Of a stretch of DNA of 64,000 nucleotides, positions 31,687-40,387 are shown piece by piece (within the stretch, counting starts at the first letter, position 1; every line of letters starts with the position of its first letter). Position numbers and translations under genes: made by a program. The notes below the pieces were generated by a model. The model saw nothing but the letters and a program-made list of their open reading frames with translations. It had not been told where the DNA came from and did no database searches. This DNA comes from an uncultured Planctomycetales bacterium (lineage in GTDB: Bacteria; Planctomycetota; Planctomycetia; Pirellulales; S012-138): assembly GCA_937982665.1 (NCBI GenBank), contig CALJLD010000060.1, positions 21,258 to 85,257 of the forward strand, given 5' to 3'.

Positions 31687-33933
31687 ATGAATACAGACAT
31701 CATTGGAACGGACGTCTCGGCACGGGTTGTTGATCAGCTGGCGACCGCTGCCTGGCAGGGAGGGCTCGCGCTGTTGATCGTCTGGTGTTTGTGCAACGTG
31801 TGGAAGAACTGTGCGCCGCGTGTTCGCTGTTGGCTGTGGCGGATCGCTTTCGCCAAGTTGTTGCTCGCCACAGTTTGGTTGAGTCCCTGGGAATTGGCTG
31901 TGTTGCCGGCGGAATCGCCCCAGCCACAGGCGCAGCGCGAGACCGATGAGTCAGCGTCGGAAAGTGTCAACATGCCGTATGCGGCCGCGAACAACGTGGC
32001 CGGCAACAGTAACAACTTCGCTCGTAACAATTCATTCAAATCCGCGCCTGCTGGCAGTGTTTTTGCCACGCCTGCCAACGCTGGCGATCAGAACACAAAC
32101 GCATCAGCAACAAGTGCAACGGCAACGCCATTGGTCGCCAGCCAATCGACAAGACCTGGTTACGCAACCTCCGAACTTGAAACCTCCGAGCTAGAAACTG
32201 TCGAGCTCGAACAGGCGGAGCTGGCAGAATCCGCAGCGGGTGCCGGTTTCCCCGTCAAGCTGGCACTGGCAGGTGTTTGGCTGGTAGGCGTGGTTGTCGG
32301 ACTGGTCATCCTTTCAAGACAACAGTTCATCGCTTGGAAACTGCGTCGAACATCAAGCGGCGAGACTTCGTCCGCGCTGTCGGACGAGCTTGTCAGCCTT
32401 CGCGGCGCAATCAAGAGGCGGCTATCGCTTGCTCACGCGCCCCAAGTTCATTATTCGCCTTCCGTGCATGGCCCGATGCTGATTGGGTTTCGCGAACCGC
32501 TGGTTTTGCTGCCGCAAAGCTGGCGAGAAGACCCGCAGCCGGAGTTGCTGCGCATGGCGTTGACTCACGAGTTCGCGCATGTCCGTCGCCGTGACCTGCT
32601 TTGGAACTGGTTGCCGGCGGTCGCGCGAATTGTGTTTTGGTTCCATCCGCTGGTTTGGATTGCCAGTCGGCACTGGAGTTTGGATGTGGAAGAAGCCTGC
32701 GACGAGCTTGCGGTCAATGTCGGCCGGTTGCCGCGAGTTCGCTACGCGGAATTTCTTGTTGGGATTGTCGCGCGTCGTCATGCGGGCTTTGCTCCCATGG
32801 CACTTGGCGCCGCCAGCCCATTCTCTCACTTGAAGAGGAGATTACTCTCGATGAAAAAGCGAAACGATAAACCGGGCAGACTGTGGTTGGCCATGGCCGG
32901 CTGCGGATTGCTGGGACTGGGCATTCTTGCGCCTGTGCAACTCACCGCTCAGGATGCTCCGCCCAATCCGGCGACACAAACCGCCGGCACTTCACAAACA
33001 GGCGGCGTTGTCACGCAGCGCTCAAACACGTCTGGTGGAACCGTGCAATCGGCAGGCGGTGGAACGGGCGTTGTCACGCAACGCTCGGGCGGATCCGGAA
33101 CGACCGTCCAATCGGCCGGTGGCGGTGGAGGAATTGTCAGCCAAAGCAGCGGCGCGACTGGTCGTTCGGCCACTTCGCCAGCTGGCGGTGGCGGAGGAGT
33201 TTCCGTCCGATCGAACCAAGGTTCAGGAACAACCGTGGCTTCAGCTGGACGCGGCGATGGAAAAGGCAAGACGACCGTCTCGATTGCGAAAGATGGCAAG
33301 TCCATTTCCGTCGAAGTCGAGCCTTCCGATGACAAGGTTTCCGTAACCGTCACGCGTACCGAAGGCGAAAACAAAACCGTCAACAAGTATTCCTTGGACA
33401 GCCTTGATGAGTTGAAGGAAAACGATCTGGAAGCCTACGACACCTTCAAGGAACACACTCAACCTGTCGCCGGCACAATTCGCGGCGGTGCGGGTCGGGC
33501 GGTTGGCGCCGGACAAAATGTTGGCGGTTCAGTTTCTCGGGCGTCCGGTGGGGGCGCGGGTCGAGGAAGCAACGCGGAAGGAAGCGGCGGAGGCTCGTTC
33601 GGTCGGGCTTCCTCTGGCCAATCCGTGGGTTCCGGCTCAGGCGGTGGCGCTTCCCGCAGCGGTCAGAATGTGACTGGTGCAAGTTCGTTTGGACGTGGCA
33701 GTTCCGGTCAGTCTGTTGCGGGATCCGGAACTGGCAGTTCCGCAAACGAAGGTGGCTCTGGCTCAAATCAAGCCGGCGCTTCCGGCGGACGCGGCTCGTC
33801 CCGGGCGGGCATCAACAGCCTGCTCAAACAACTCAATGAGCTGCGCGAGAAAAACCAGGACAACCCCGAGGTCGTTAAGGCCATCGATGAACTGGTGCAA
33901 CAGTTGATGGGCGGCAGATCCAGCGGACGTTAG
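31687..33933 (+). CDS. M56 family metallopeptidase (BlaR1-like) with a Gly/Ser-rich tail
   Basis: 748 residues. Four hydrophobic segments anchor it in the membrane (about 18-40, 45-65, 195-215 and, after the peptidase domain, 395-420). The zinc motif HEFAH is at residues 294-298 within MALTHEFAHVRRRDL, with EEACDELAV downstream supplying the third ligand. Instead of the beta-lactam sensor of BlaR1, the exported C-terminus is a long low-complexity stretch (about 430-700) of Gly/Ser/Thr/Gln with repeated VVTQRS, TVQSAGG and SGQSV motifs. A short DGK-rich acidic segment lies in the middle (SISVEVEPSDDKVSVTVT). It probably cleaves the BlaI-type partner on stimulus. Confidence 0.93.
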   Translation: MNTDIIGTDVSARVVDQLATAAWQGGLALLIVWCLCNVWKNCAPRVRCWLWRIAFAKLLLATVWLSPWELAVLPAESPQPQAQRETDESASESVNMPYAAANNVAGNSNNFARNNSFKSAPAGSVFATPANAGDQNTNASATSATATPLVASQSTRPGYATSELETSELETVELEQAELAESAAGAGFPVKLALAGVWLVGVVVGLVILSRQQFIAWKLRRTSSGETSSALSDELVSLRGAIKRRLSLAHAPQVHYSPSVHGPMLIGFREPLVLLPQSWREDPQPELLRMALTHEFAHVRRRDLLWNWLPAVARIVFWFHPLVWIASRHWSLDVEEACDELAVNVGRLPRVRYAEFLVGIVARRHAGFAPMALGAASPFSHLKRRLLSMKKRNDKPGRLWLAMAGCGLLGLGILAPVQLTAQDAPPNPATQTAGTSQTGGVVTQRSNTSGGTVQSAGGGTGVVTQRSGGSGTTVQSAGGGGGIVSQSSGATGRSATSPAGGGGGVSVRSNQGSGTTVASAGRGDGKGKTTVSIAKDGKSISVEVEPSDDKVSVTVTRTEGENKTVNKYSLDSLDELKENDLEAYDTFKEHTQPVAGTIRGGAGRAVGAGQNVGGSVSRASGGGAGRGSNAEGSGGGSFGRASSGQSVGSGSGGGASRSGQNVTGASSFGRGSSGQSVAGSGTGSSANEGGSGSNQAGASGGRGSSRAGINSLLKQLNELREKNQDNPEVVKAIDELVQQLMGGRSSGR

Positions 33934-33980
33934 AAAGTCCGCGGGTCGCCAATTTGGCCCAGTGCTATCGCAAGTCTTGC

Positions 33981-34020
33981 AAGGCCGCCGTGCAAACACG
34001 CACGCGCGGCCTTTTTTTTT
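33981..34020 (+). terminator. Rho-independent terminator after the M56 gene
   Basis: Stem AAGGCCGC (33981-33988) pairs with GCGGCCTT (34006-34013) around a 17-nt loop that can pair further, followed by an unbroken T run to 34020. It lies 47 bp after the M56 stop and ends the BlaI-M56 transcript. Confidence 0.85.
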
Positions 34021-34101
34021 GCTGCCAGCCAATTCGTTCCGAGAAGAAGCCCTGGCGCATTCCGCTGCCGCTTTGGCTATCATCATTGGACCAACAGTGC
34101 G

Positions 34102-35385
34102 TTGAACAATTCGACACGCTGCCAAACCAACGTTGACCTCGTTTTGCAATCCATTGTGAGTCAAACCGCCACGAAAGAACTGTTCGCTAATTCCCTGCAA
34201 CCGCAATCCACCGCGGAAGTCGCCGATGCGATTCGCCAGGCGTATGAATACACGCAATCCGTGTGTGCAACCGGCGGCTGCACGGCATTGGGCTGCGGAA
34301 TACGTATTCCCGCCGGCGCGACGGAAATCAGCACGGCCAACATTGCTGAGGTCGTTGATTATCCTCATGAAGATATGACGATCACGGTGGGGTCAGGCAT
34401 CACCATCGCCCAATTGCAAAACACACTCGCCGAGCAGGGACAGCGGCTGCCTGTCGACGTTCCGCAATGTGAGCAAGCCACCTTGGGCGGGGCGATCGCC
34501 ACAAATCAAAGCGGCCCTCGACGCTACGGTTGCGGCACGCTCCGCGATTACGTGATTGGTGTCACCGCGGTTGATGGCCGCGGCGTGGTCTTCTCTGGTG
34601 GCGGACGAGTCGTCAAGAACGTGGCCGGATATGACTTCTGCAAACTGCTGATCGGCAGCCGCGGCACGCTGGGCATTCTCACGCAAGTCACACTCAAGGT
34701 GCTTCCCAAACCAGAGACAAGCGCACTCTTCAGCGCGCCCGTGGCGAACGAAAACGAACTGCGCGCCGTGTTGGAAGGCATCGCGAGTTCGCCGTTGACG
34801 CCTGTGACCATTGACTACGTGCGGGGCGTCGCGTGGCCAGGTGTGTTTGCGGAAGAGAATGCCGACAACGGTCGCGTCGTCATCGGCTTTGAAGGCACGC
34901 GCGATGAACTCGCCTGGCTGCAGGAAACATTGGCCGAAAACTCGCGAAGTTGGGGTGCGCGTTTTGAACATGTTGCCGAGGACCGGCAAACAGCCGCGTG
35001 GCAGGCGTTGAGCGAATTCCCCGCGGGCGATCCTGCCGCGCTGACGTTTGTGGCCAACGTCGTTCCCAGTGGCGTGCCGGAGTTTCTCGCCGCTGTGAAC
35101 AAGATTGATCCGGCGGCATCTCTGCTGGCCAGGGCCGGGAACGGCATTGTTTACATCCGTACGTCACTCAGCGCTGCGGACGCCGTCGCGGCGCATGCGA
35201 AGACGCTCCTACCGCAAGCGAGAAAACAGCACGGCAATTGCCTTGTCTATGCGGCGGCCAGCGACATCGAACTCACGCCGCTGGCCGCTTTTGGCAGCCC
35301 TGCCGAAACGACCGCAGTCTTCCGCCGCGTGAAAGAGACGTTTGACCCACGCGGAATTTTGAGCCCCGGATGTTTGCAAAACTAA
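34102..35385 (+). CDS. glcE: FAD-binding oxidoreductase, glycolate oxidase subunit GlcE-like
   Basis: 427 residues. FAD_binding_4 (PCMH) domain: DMTITVGSGITIAQLQNTL, QATLGGAIATNQSGPRRYGC, GTLRDYVIGVTAVDGRGVVF, GGRVVKNVAGYDFCKLLIG and GTLGILTQVTLKVLP. The C-terminal part has the GlcE type end (RVKETFDPRGILSPG). GlcE is one subunit of membrane-linked glycolate dehydrogenase GlcDEF. Here no glcD or glcF is adjacent, so an electron-transfer partner is missing locally. It starts 82 bp after the M56 terminator and is likely monocistronic. Confidence 0.9.
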   Translation: MNNSTRCQTNVDLVLQSIVSQTATKELFANSLQPQSTAEVADAIRQAYEYTQSVCATGGCTALGCGIRIPAGATEISTANIAEVVDYPHEDMTITVGSGITIAQLQNTLAEQGQRLPVDVPQCEQATLGGAIATNQSGPRRYGCGTLRDYVIGVTAVDGRGVVFSGGGRVVKNVAGYDFCKLLIGSRGTLGILTQVTLKVLPKPETSALFSAPVANENELRAVLEGIASSPLTPVTIDYVRGVAWPGVFAEENADNGRVVIGFEGTRDELAWLQETLAENSRSWGARFEHVAEDRQTAAWQALSEFPAGDPAALTFVANVVPSGVPEFLAAVNKIDPAASLLARAGNGIVYIRTSLSAADAVAAHAKTLLPQARKQHGNCLVYAAASDIELTPLAAFGSPAETTAVFRRVKETFDPRGILSPGCLQN

Positions 35386-35493
35386 TCGCGATGATACGAA
35401 CTGGGCAAGTCACGCTTTCGAAGAGATTCTGGTCTTGTGGTGTTAAAGCGTTTCTTGCCGTGTGAAGATCACAGACAAGCAGGGCGTGCTTGA

Positions 35494-36771
35494 TCAATCG
35501 ACGTTCGTGATTGCGTTCAGTTCCGGGTTGCTGCGGCGACGCCAGATGAAGCCGTCGAGGATGTAGTGTGTGAGTTGCGGCACGGCCAGCAAGGGCACCA
35601 GCACAATCCGCCAGTTGCCCAATTCCCACTGCGAACCAAACAGCCAACTGCGTTCGTGCCAGATGCCGCGGTCCCAGAGAAGTTCTTCGGCATATGCCAG
35701 CAGCCAGACTGCGCCCAGAAACATCACCACCGTTTGGGCATGTCGACGCCAGCGGCCAGACTTAACGCCATCTTCCTGATTGGGGGTGGCGTTTTGGTGC
35801 GATGAGGCATCTTGTCTGGCGCCAACTTCTTGGTCGAGGTGTTTGGTCAGTTCTGTTTGATTCAATTTGCTTCCGTTCGTATCGCGCGCATCATCAGCCG
35901 TGCGAACAAAACGATACCAATAAACCAAGACCAGGTATGGCACGCCGTGGATGATCACATTGGTCACCGTAAAGGCGTAATCAGAATTCACGGCCACAAT
36001 GCCCAAGTACCAACACAAGGCGGTTGTCGCCACGACGATATCTTTGCCGGGATTCCAAAACCGGTGTCGGAAGCCGTTGTGCAAGGATCTGGCGAAATAC
36101 GCGGACAGGGCGAGCCAATAGATTGGCTCCAACACGCGCGCGGCGGTCAGCGGAAGGTTCGCGAAGTCTCCTTCCAGGAACCACCAGAAGTTGCGGGGCA
36201 AATGCGCGTGCCAATAAACGAGCGGAAAGACTGTTGCCAGGTAGATCGCAATCGTATCAATCCAGCGGCCGAGTTGCCCTTGCTCTCCCGCCCTGGCTCG
36301 ATACAACGCCACCCAGCCGTATTGTTGTCGGACGAAGTGAAACACGGCCAGGTAGGCCAGCCCTCGCCAAAAATAGACTTCACTTTCCGAGTAGACCGCC
36401 AGGCCGATGATGAAACCCAACGCAGGCGCAAGACCATACACCCAGGGTCGCCGCGAGAACTCGCCAGGCACAAAGTACACGCGGAAGCCGGTTGCATACA
36501 CATGGGCGACATCCACCAACAAGATGAATGAGACCCAGGTCCAGTCAGGCGTATCTTGATTCAGCCAGCCGGCACTCCAACCAACAGCCAGCAAACCGAG
36601 CGAAACAACGGCGCTTCCCAAGAAGGCGGCAATATCAACGGCGGGAGAAAACAGCCAGACCGGGCCGCGTGCCCCAGCCAAGGTACTCGCGGAGTTTTGC
36701 GCAGCGATCTCTGACGGCTGCCGATCAGGCGAATTGATAGCGCGACTTTGCCAGGGCGATTCCGCGGACAT
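35494..36771 (-). CDS. Polytopic membrane protein of unknown function
   Basis: 425 residues from ATG 36771 (MSAESPWQSR), with a less likely ATG 62 codons further upstream at 36957. About ten hydrophobic segments, for example FLGSAVVSLGLLAVGWSAGW, WVSFILLVDVAHVYATGF, GFIIGLAVYSESEVYF, LAYLAVFHFVRQQYGW and YAFTVTNVIIHGVPYLVLVY. A conserved-looking cytoplasmic or periplasmic loop is rich in Asn/Gln/Thr (380-420). No family recognised; histidines and aromatic residues in helices could bind a metal, but that is guesswork. Divergent from the membrane kinase at 37034. Confidence 0.8.
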   Translation of the reverse strand: MSAESPWQSRAINSPDRQPSEIAAQNSASTLAGARGPVWLFSPAVDIAAFLGSAVVSLGLLAVGWSAGWLNQDTPDWTWVSFILLVDVAHVYATGFRVYFVPGEFSRRPWVYGLAPALGFIIGLAVYSESEVYFWRGLAYLAVFHFVRQQYGWVALYRARAGEQGQLGRWIDTIAIYLATVFPLVYWHAHLPRNFWWFLEGDFANLPLTAARVLEPIYWLALSAYFARSLHNGFRHRFWNPGKDIVVATTALCWYLGIVAVNSDYAFTVTNVIIHGVPYLVLVYWYRFVRTADDARDTNGSKLNQTELTKHLDQEVGARQDASSHQNATPNQEDGVKSGRWRRHAQTVVMFLGAVWLLAYAEELLWDRGIWHERSWLFGSQWELGNWRIVLVPLLAVPQLTHYILDGFIWRRRSNPELNAITNVD

Positions 36772-37033
36772 CGCCACATTATGAATCAAACCAAAACCGC
36801 CAACCACCAGCCCAATCAAGTGTCCGGTGGGATTCGTCGACAGATTCGGCCACGGAGATTCGCTGATCCTTGGTCGAGGAATTCGTGCGGATTGGGCTTC
36901 TTCGTGCCAAAACCTGATTCGCCGCGGCATAAGACTTGTTTCAATCAGCGCTGGCACGAAAAATAGACTCTGCGAGCGACTCTACGCTTGCAGCGAGTTT
37001 CCTGTTGGCGCCTCAATTCCAACGGCAGCAACG

Positions 37034-38719
37034 ATGTCCCAGGCGATGCAGAAAACGCCCGACCCGGCGTTGGATCTCACGATTGACGCCCGCGATCCGG
37101 CACCCAACAAGTCCGCAAAGTCCGCATGCGGCGAATCAAGCAGTTCCTTGTTGGCCGGATTGTTTTGCTGTCGCGGCGGCAAGATGGACAAGAGTAAAGC
37201 TGGGTTGACCAGCTACACGCGAGGAATCTTGATCTCGCGATTGAAAGCGGCGGCCGCGATTTTGCTGGGCGCGTTTTGCTTGTTTCTGGTGTGGACGTTG
37301 CTTGCGCCTGCGGACTATGTGGCGGTCAAGAGCTTGTGGGCCTGGCACCTTGTGGCGATTGCTGTCCTGAGCGCTGCGCTGTTCAGTTTGTTCAATTCTC
37401 GCCGGATGCCTGACGGCGTGCTTCGCGGCGTGGAGTTCCTGGTCTTTGCCACTCCGGCGGCGTTCTTCTTGTACATGGATGCGGCTGTGCTGGAAGAAGC
37501 CGCGCGGCAATACGGCGTCAGCCGATCGATCTCCTCCGGCTGGCTGATCCTGATGCTGGTCTACGCGTTGATGATCCCGAATACCTGGCGTCGCGCGGTA
37601 CTGGTGCTAGGGCTGTATGTATTCGCGCCGGTGAGTTTGTTGCTGGTATTGCAAACCACCAGCACAGAACTGGCCGAAACTTTGACATACGCCAACATTT
37701 CGGTGGATGCGTTAGTGCTGTTGACCGGATGCGTGGCCGCAACATATGGCGTGCATGTGATCAATTCGCTGCGGCGCGAAGTGTTTGAAGCCAATCAAAT
37801 TGGTGTCTACCGGTTGAAGCGGTTGCTAGGCCGCGGCGGAATGGGCGAAGTGTATTTGGCCGAACATCAACTACTCAAACGTCCTGCGGCCATTAAGTTG
37901 ATTTCACCAGAAAACGCTGGCGACCCCAAAGCCTTGCAGCGGTTTGAACGCGAGGTGCGATCGGCTGCGACGCTGACGCACCCCAACACGATTGAGATTT
38001 ATGACTACGGGCGCACGGACAATGGAACGTTCTACTACGTGATGGAATACCTGCGCGGGATGAACCTGGCCGACCTGGTCAAGCAACACGGCGCTTTGCC
38101 GGAACAACGCGTGTTGCATTTCTTGAGCCAGGCCGCGCATGCGCTGGCGGAAGCCCACCGCGCCGGGCTGATTCATCGCGATTTGAAGCCGGCCAACATC
38201 TTTGCAGCCGAACGCGGCGGCGTGTTCGATTATGTCAAGATTCTCGACTTTGGCCTGGTCAAGGACAACAAGGCCCGATTGGGCAATGAAACCAACGATA
38301 ACGACATTACTGTCGAGGGTTCGATCACAGGCTCGCCGCATTACATGTCGCCGGAACAATCCGTCGGCGGAGAAGCTGACGCCCGGAGCGATCTCTATTC
38401 GCTGGGGGCGGTTGCGTACTATTTGTTGACGGGTCGTCCGCCGTTTGAGGGAGATAACGCCGTGGCTGTGCTGGTGGCGCACGCCCGGGACGAAGTCCCG
38501 CCGATCTCGCAGGTTCGCGATGATGTTTCGCCGGGCGTGGAAGCCATCGTGCGGCGATGTTTGAGCAAGCAGCCCGATGATCGCTTTGCTTCCGCTGAAG
38601 ATTTGGCCGCAGCGCTGAACGCGTGCATCACGCCCGGCGATTGGGATACGTCAGCCGCGGCAATGTGGTGGCAGGACAAAGCGCCGGCTGAAGCGGAGCT
38701 CGCACAAACAACGACTTGA
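37034..38719 (+). CDS. Membrane Ser/Thr kinase with an N-terminal multi-TM sensor
   Basis: 561 residues from ATG 37034 (MSQAMQKTPDPALDL). Six hydrophobic segments fill about residues 65-245 (AAAAILLGAFCLFLVWTLLA, LVAIAVLSAALFSLF, LVFATPAAFFLYMD, GWLILMLVYALMI, LVLGLYVFAPVSLLLVL, ALVLLTGCVAATYGV). The kinase domain follows at about 256-525: GRGGMGEVY, AAIKLIS, HRDLKPANI, LDFGLVKD and MSPEQ, all intact. The topology, membrane part first and kinase last, contrasts with the kinase at 13293. The signal sensed is unknown. Its upstream region is shared with the polytopic gene. Confidence 0.92.
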   Translation: MSQAMQKTPDPALDLTIDARDPAPNKSAKSACGESSSSLLAGLFCCRGGKMDKSKAGLTSYTRGILISRLKAAAAILLGAFCLFLVWTLLAPADYVAVKSLWAWHLVAIAVLSAALFSLFNSRRMPDGVLRGVEFLVFATPAAFFLYMDAAVLEEAARQYGVSRSISSGWLILMLVYALMIPNTWRRAVLVLGLYVFAPVSLLLVLQTTSTELAETLTYANISVDALVLLTGCVAATYGVHVINSLRREVFEANQIGVYRLKRLLGRGGMGEVYLAEHQLLKRPAAIKLISPENAGDPKALQRFEREVRSAATLTHPNTIEIYDYGRTDNGTFYYVMEYLRGMNLADLVKQHGALPEQRVLHFLSQAAHALAEAHRAGLIHRDLKPANIFAAERGGVFDYVKILDFGLVKDNKARLGNETNDNDITVEGSITGSPHYMSPEQSVGGEADARSDLYSLGAVAYYLLTGRPPFEGDNAVAVLVAHARDEVPPISQVRDDVSPGVEAIVRRCLSKQPDDRFASAEDLAAALNACITPGDWDTSAAAMWWQDKAPAEAELAQTTT

Positions 38720-38807
38720 AGCTGACTTCCAGAGCTGTGCGATCTTGATAACAGTCGGCAAGCGTTCTCGCTCACGCTGGGCGATTTTGTTGCATGCCGG
38801 TGCGGGG

Positions 38808-38837
38808 TTTGCCGATACGGAGTTTGCTGATACGGAG
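38808..38837. repeat. Tandem 15-bp duplication
   Basis: TTTGCCGATACGGAG is followed directly by TTTGCTGATACGGAG (14 of 15 identical), 35 bp before the ATG of the tiny lipoprotein gene. Confidence 0.55.
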
Positions 38838-38872
38838 CAACTCAACCCCCTGCACTTCAGCGAAAGGACGCC

Positions 38873-38965
38873 ATGAAGAAGCTCACCCTGGCAGCAATGC
38901 TGGCGATTGCGGCATGCAGCGGATGCAGCACGATCACCGACTACTTGGATTCTTGCACAACGTGA
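38873..38965 (+). CDS. Tiny putative lipoprotein
   Basis: 30 residues: a basic start (MKKLTLAAMLAIAACSG), hydrophobic core and a lipobox-like CSGC with Cys18 as the lipidated residue, leaving a mature part of only 13 residues (CSTITDYLDSCTT). AAGGA lies 8 nt before the ATG (gaaaggacgcc). The signal peptide is convincing, but the very short mature part may mean a truncated gene. No function can be assigned. Confidence 0.45.
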   Translation: MKKLTLAAMLAIAACSGCSTITDYLDSCTT

Positions 38966-39080
38966 GGCGTTGCCGCCTATCCGTCCCGTGTGGATGGAGA
39001 GAGTTGGGATCAACACATGTTGATCGAGAATCCGGAGCAGTCGCATAGCGAACAAGTCGGCTAGCGAAGTAAGCCCTACC

Positions 39081-39130
39081 AAACAAAAAACGGCCTCCGG
39101 CAAGCAAGCCGGAGGCCGTTTATTTGTTGG
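39081..39130. terminator. Bidirectional rho-independent terminator
   Basis: Perfect 11-bp stem CGGCCTCCGGC (39091-39101) and GCCGGAGGCCG (39108-39118) with a 6-nt loop, flanked by an A-rich stretch on the left (39081-39090) and a T-rich stretch on the right. It separates the plus-strand kinase and tiny lipoprotein from the minus-strand lipoprotein gene that ends at 39146. Confidence 0.88.
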
Positions 39131-39145
39131 CAATAACCTGACGCG

Positions 39146-39946
39146 CTATTGGTTGCCGCCGACGGCAGGCGGATAACCAGAGCCGGTACCTTGTCCCAAC
39201 GGCGGTTGTTGATTGCCGCCGCCTTGGGCGTTGCCCTGTCCGTTGTTGAGCGGAACTGCGCCGCCTTGGCCGTTGTTGACCGGACCGCGATCGATCGGAG
39301 GGCCATCGGTTCGGCTGGCGACTTGCATGCGGCGGATTGTTTCTTCTTCCACCCAGGCGATTGTCTTCTGGAAGTCAACCGGGTCTTCAAAATCAAGCAC
39401 AACTGGCTTGTCCATATCTTCGAACGGCTTGAACATTGCGCCGGCGATACCCCAGCCAACGTTCTCTTCCTTCTTCAACACCCAGAGGATGTCCGACTTG
39501 CTAGGTGGAATGCCTGCTTGAGGATCGCCAAGATCGCTCCATTCGGTGAGTACTCGCGAGGCGGCTCCTTCATTGAGGAACTCTTCACCAACAATGGTGA
39601 ATTCCGCGGAAGGGTTGGCCGGCGGGGCGAAGGGCGTGCCTTCGCGTTTGTTGGCGATGATGGCTCTGTGCGTCAGATAGGCCTCACCGTCGATCGCGCT
39701 GTTTTCGCCATCGCGAACCGCGTTCAGGAAGGTTCGCACCACATCCGTTGGCGTTTGCGATTTCTCAGCTGGCGTGGGAATCCCGGCCAACAATTCGGCG
39801 TCGGTCGGGCCAGCAGGCTCGGCGCTCTCGTTTGTGTTAGCGGAAGAATCTCCGCCACCGCCTTCGGTGGATTCTTCCCCGCCGCAGCCGCAAAACAGAA
39901 CCGCCAGCGAGACGGCAATCGCGCAAGTCCATCGCGACATCTGCAT
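39146..39946 (-). CDS. Secreted lipoprotein of unknown function
   Basis: 266 residues from ATG 39946 (MQMSRWTCAIAVSLAVLFCG). The signal peptide ends with a lipobox-like FCGC (Cys21), followed by a Gly/Ser/Glu-rich linker. The soluble part (about 55-200) contains TPTDVVRTFLNAVRDGENSA, typical of planctomycete exported proteins of unknown role, and VLKKEENVGWGIAGAMFKPF. The last 60 residues are low-complexity Asn/Gln/Gly/Pro (NNGQGNAQGGGNQQPP). An ATG at 39982 is possible. Likely monocistronic, with the bidirectional terminator at its 3' end. Confidence 0.8.
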   Translation of the reverse strand: MQMSRWTCAIAVSLAVLFCGCGGEESTEGGGGDSSANTNESAEPAGPTDAELLAGIPTPAEKSQTPTDVVRTFLNAVRDGENSAIDGEAYLTHRAIIANKREGTPFAPPANPSAEFTIVGEEFLNEGAASRVLTEWSDLGDPQAGIPPSKSDILWVLKKEENVGWGIAGAMFKPFEDMDKPVVLDFEDPVDFQKTIAWVEEETIRRMQVASRTDGPPIDRGPVNNGQGGAVPLNNGQGNAQGGGNQQPPLGQGTGSGYPPAVGGNQ

Positions 39947-40387
39947 GGTGTTTCGCCTCCGTGCGAAAAACGCGCTCAACAATGATTGAAATCAAACCGC
40001 AGGCAAATCCGGCCAGCAGCGAAGCGAAAGTCTTGCAATTTGCCGCAAATGGGTCAAGCCAAGTCTACGAGTCTGGGCACCACAACGCGAGAGCAAGCGG
40101 GAATGACGGGGGACAGCCAATCTAACAGGTGTTCAGCCGTGCAATCACGGACCGCCTGCGGGCTCTGTGATCAATGTGCGCGCATTGCTGGCACGCATTA
40201 GCCGGCGCGATATGCGTGCTTGATTGGTGAACAATCCTACATCCGAAAAGTGATGCTTTCGGTCACAATGGAGAGAATCGAAAGGCTCTCCTCGCGATAA
40301 CTGGCTGGGACAAGTTAAGCCACAGTACAATCTGGCAGCAGGCATCAACTCATGAAGACACTCCGCACTGATCGAAAAGGACAAAGA
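39947..40387. other. 441-bp region between two divergent genes, no protein gene seen
   Basis: Open frames here are short and lack ribosome sites. A remnant AGCGGGAATGACGGG at about 40096 looks like half of the palindromic repeat found at 31521. The part at 40144-40291 contains four successive inverted repeats and is listed separately. Confidence 0.5.
40144..40291. other. Hairpin-rich segment, possible structured leader or ncRNA
   Basis: Four successive hairpins in 148 nt: ATCACGGA/TCTGTGAT (40144-40171, one G-U pair, with inner CCGC/GCGG), GCACGCAT/ATGCGTGC (40191-40219, perfect), CCGAAA/TTTCGG (40243-40262, perfect) and GGAGAG/CTCTCC (40270-40291, perfect). It lies about 100 nt before the start of the C45-type gene, so it could be a structured leader of that transcript, or a small RNA on either strand. 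No known riboswitch sequence was recognised. Confidence 0.35.
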
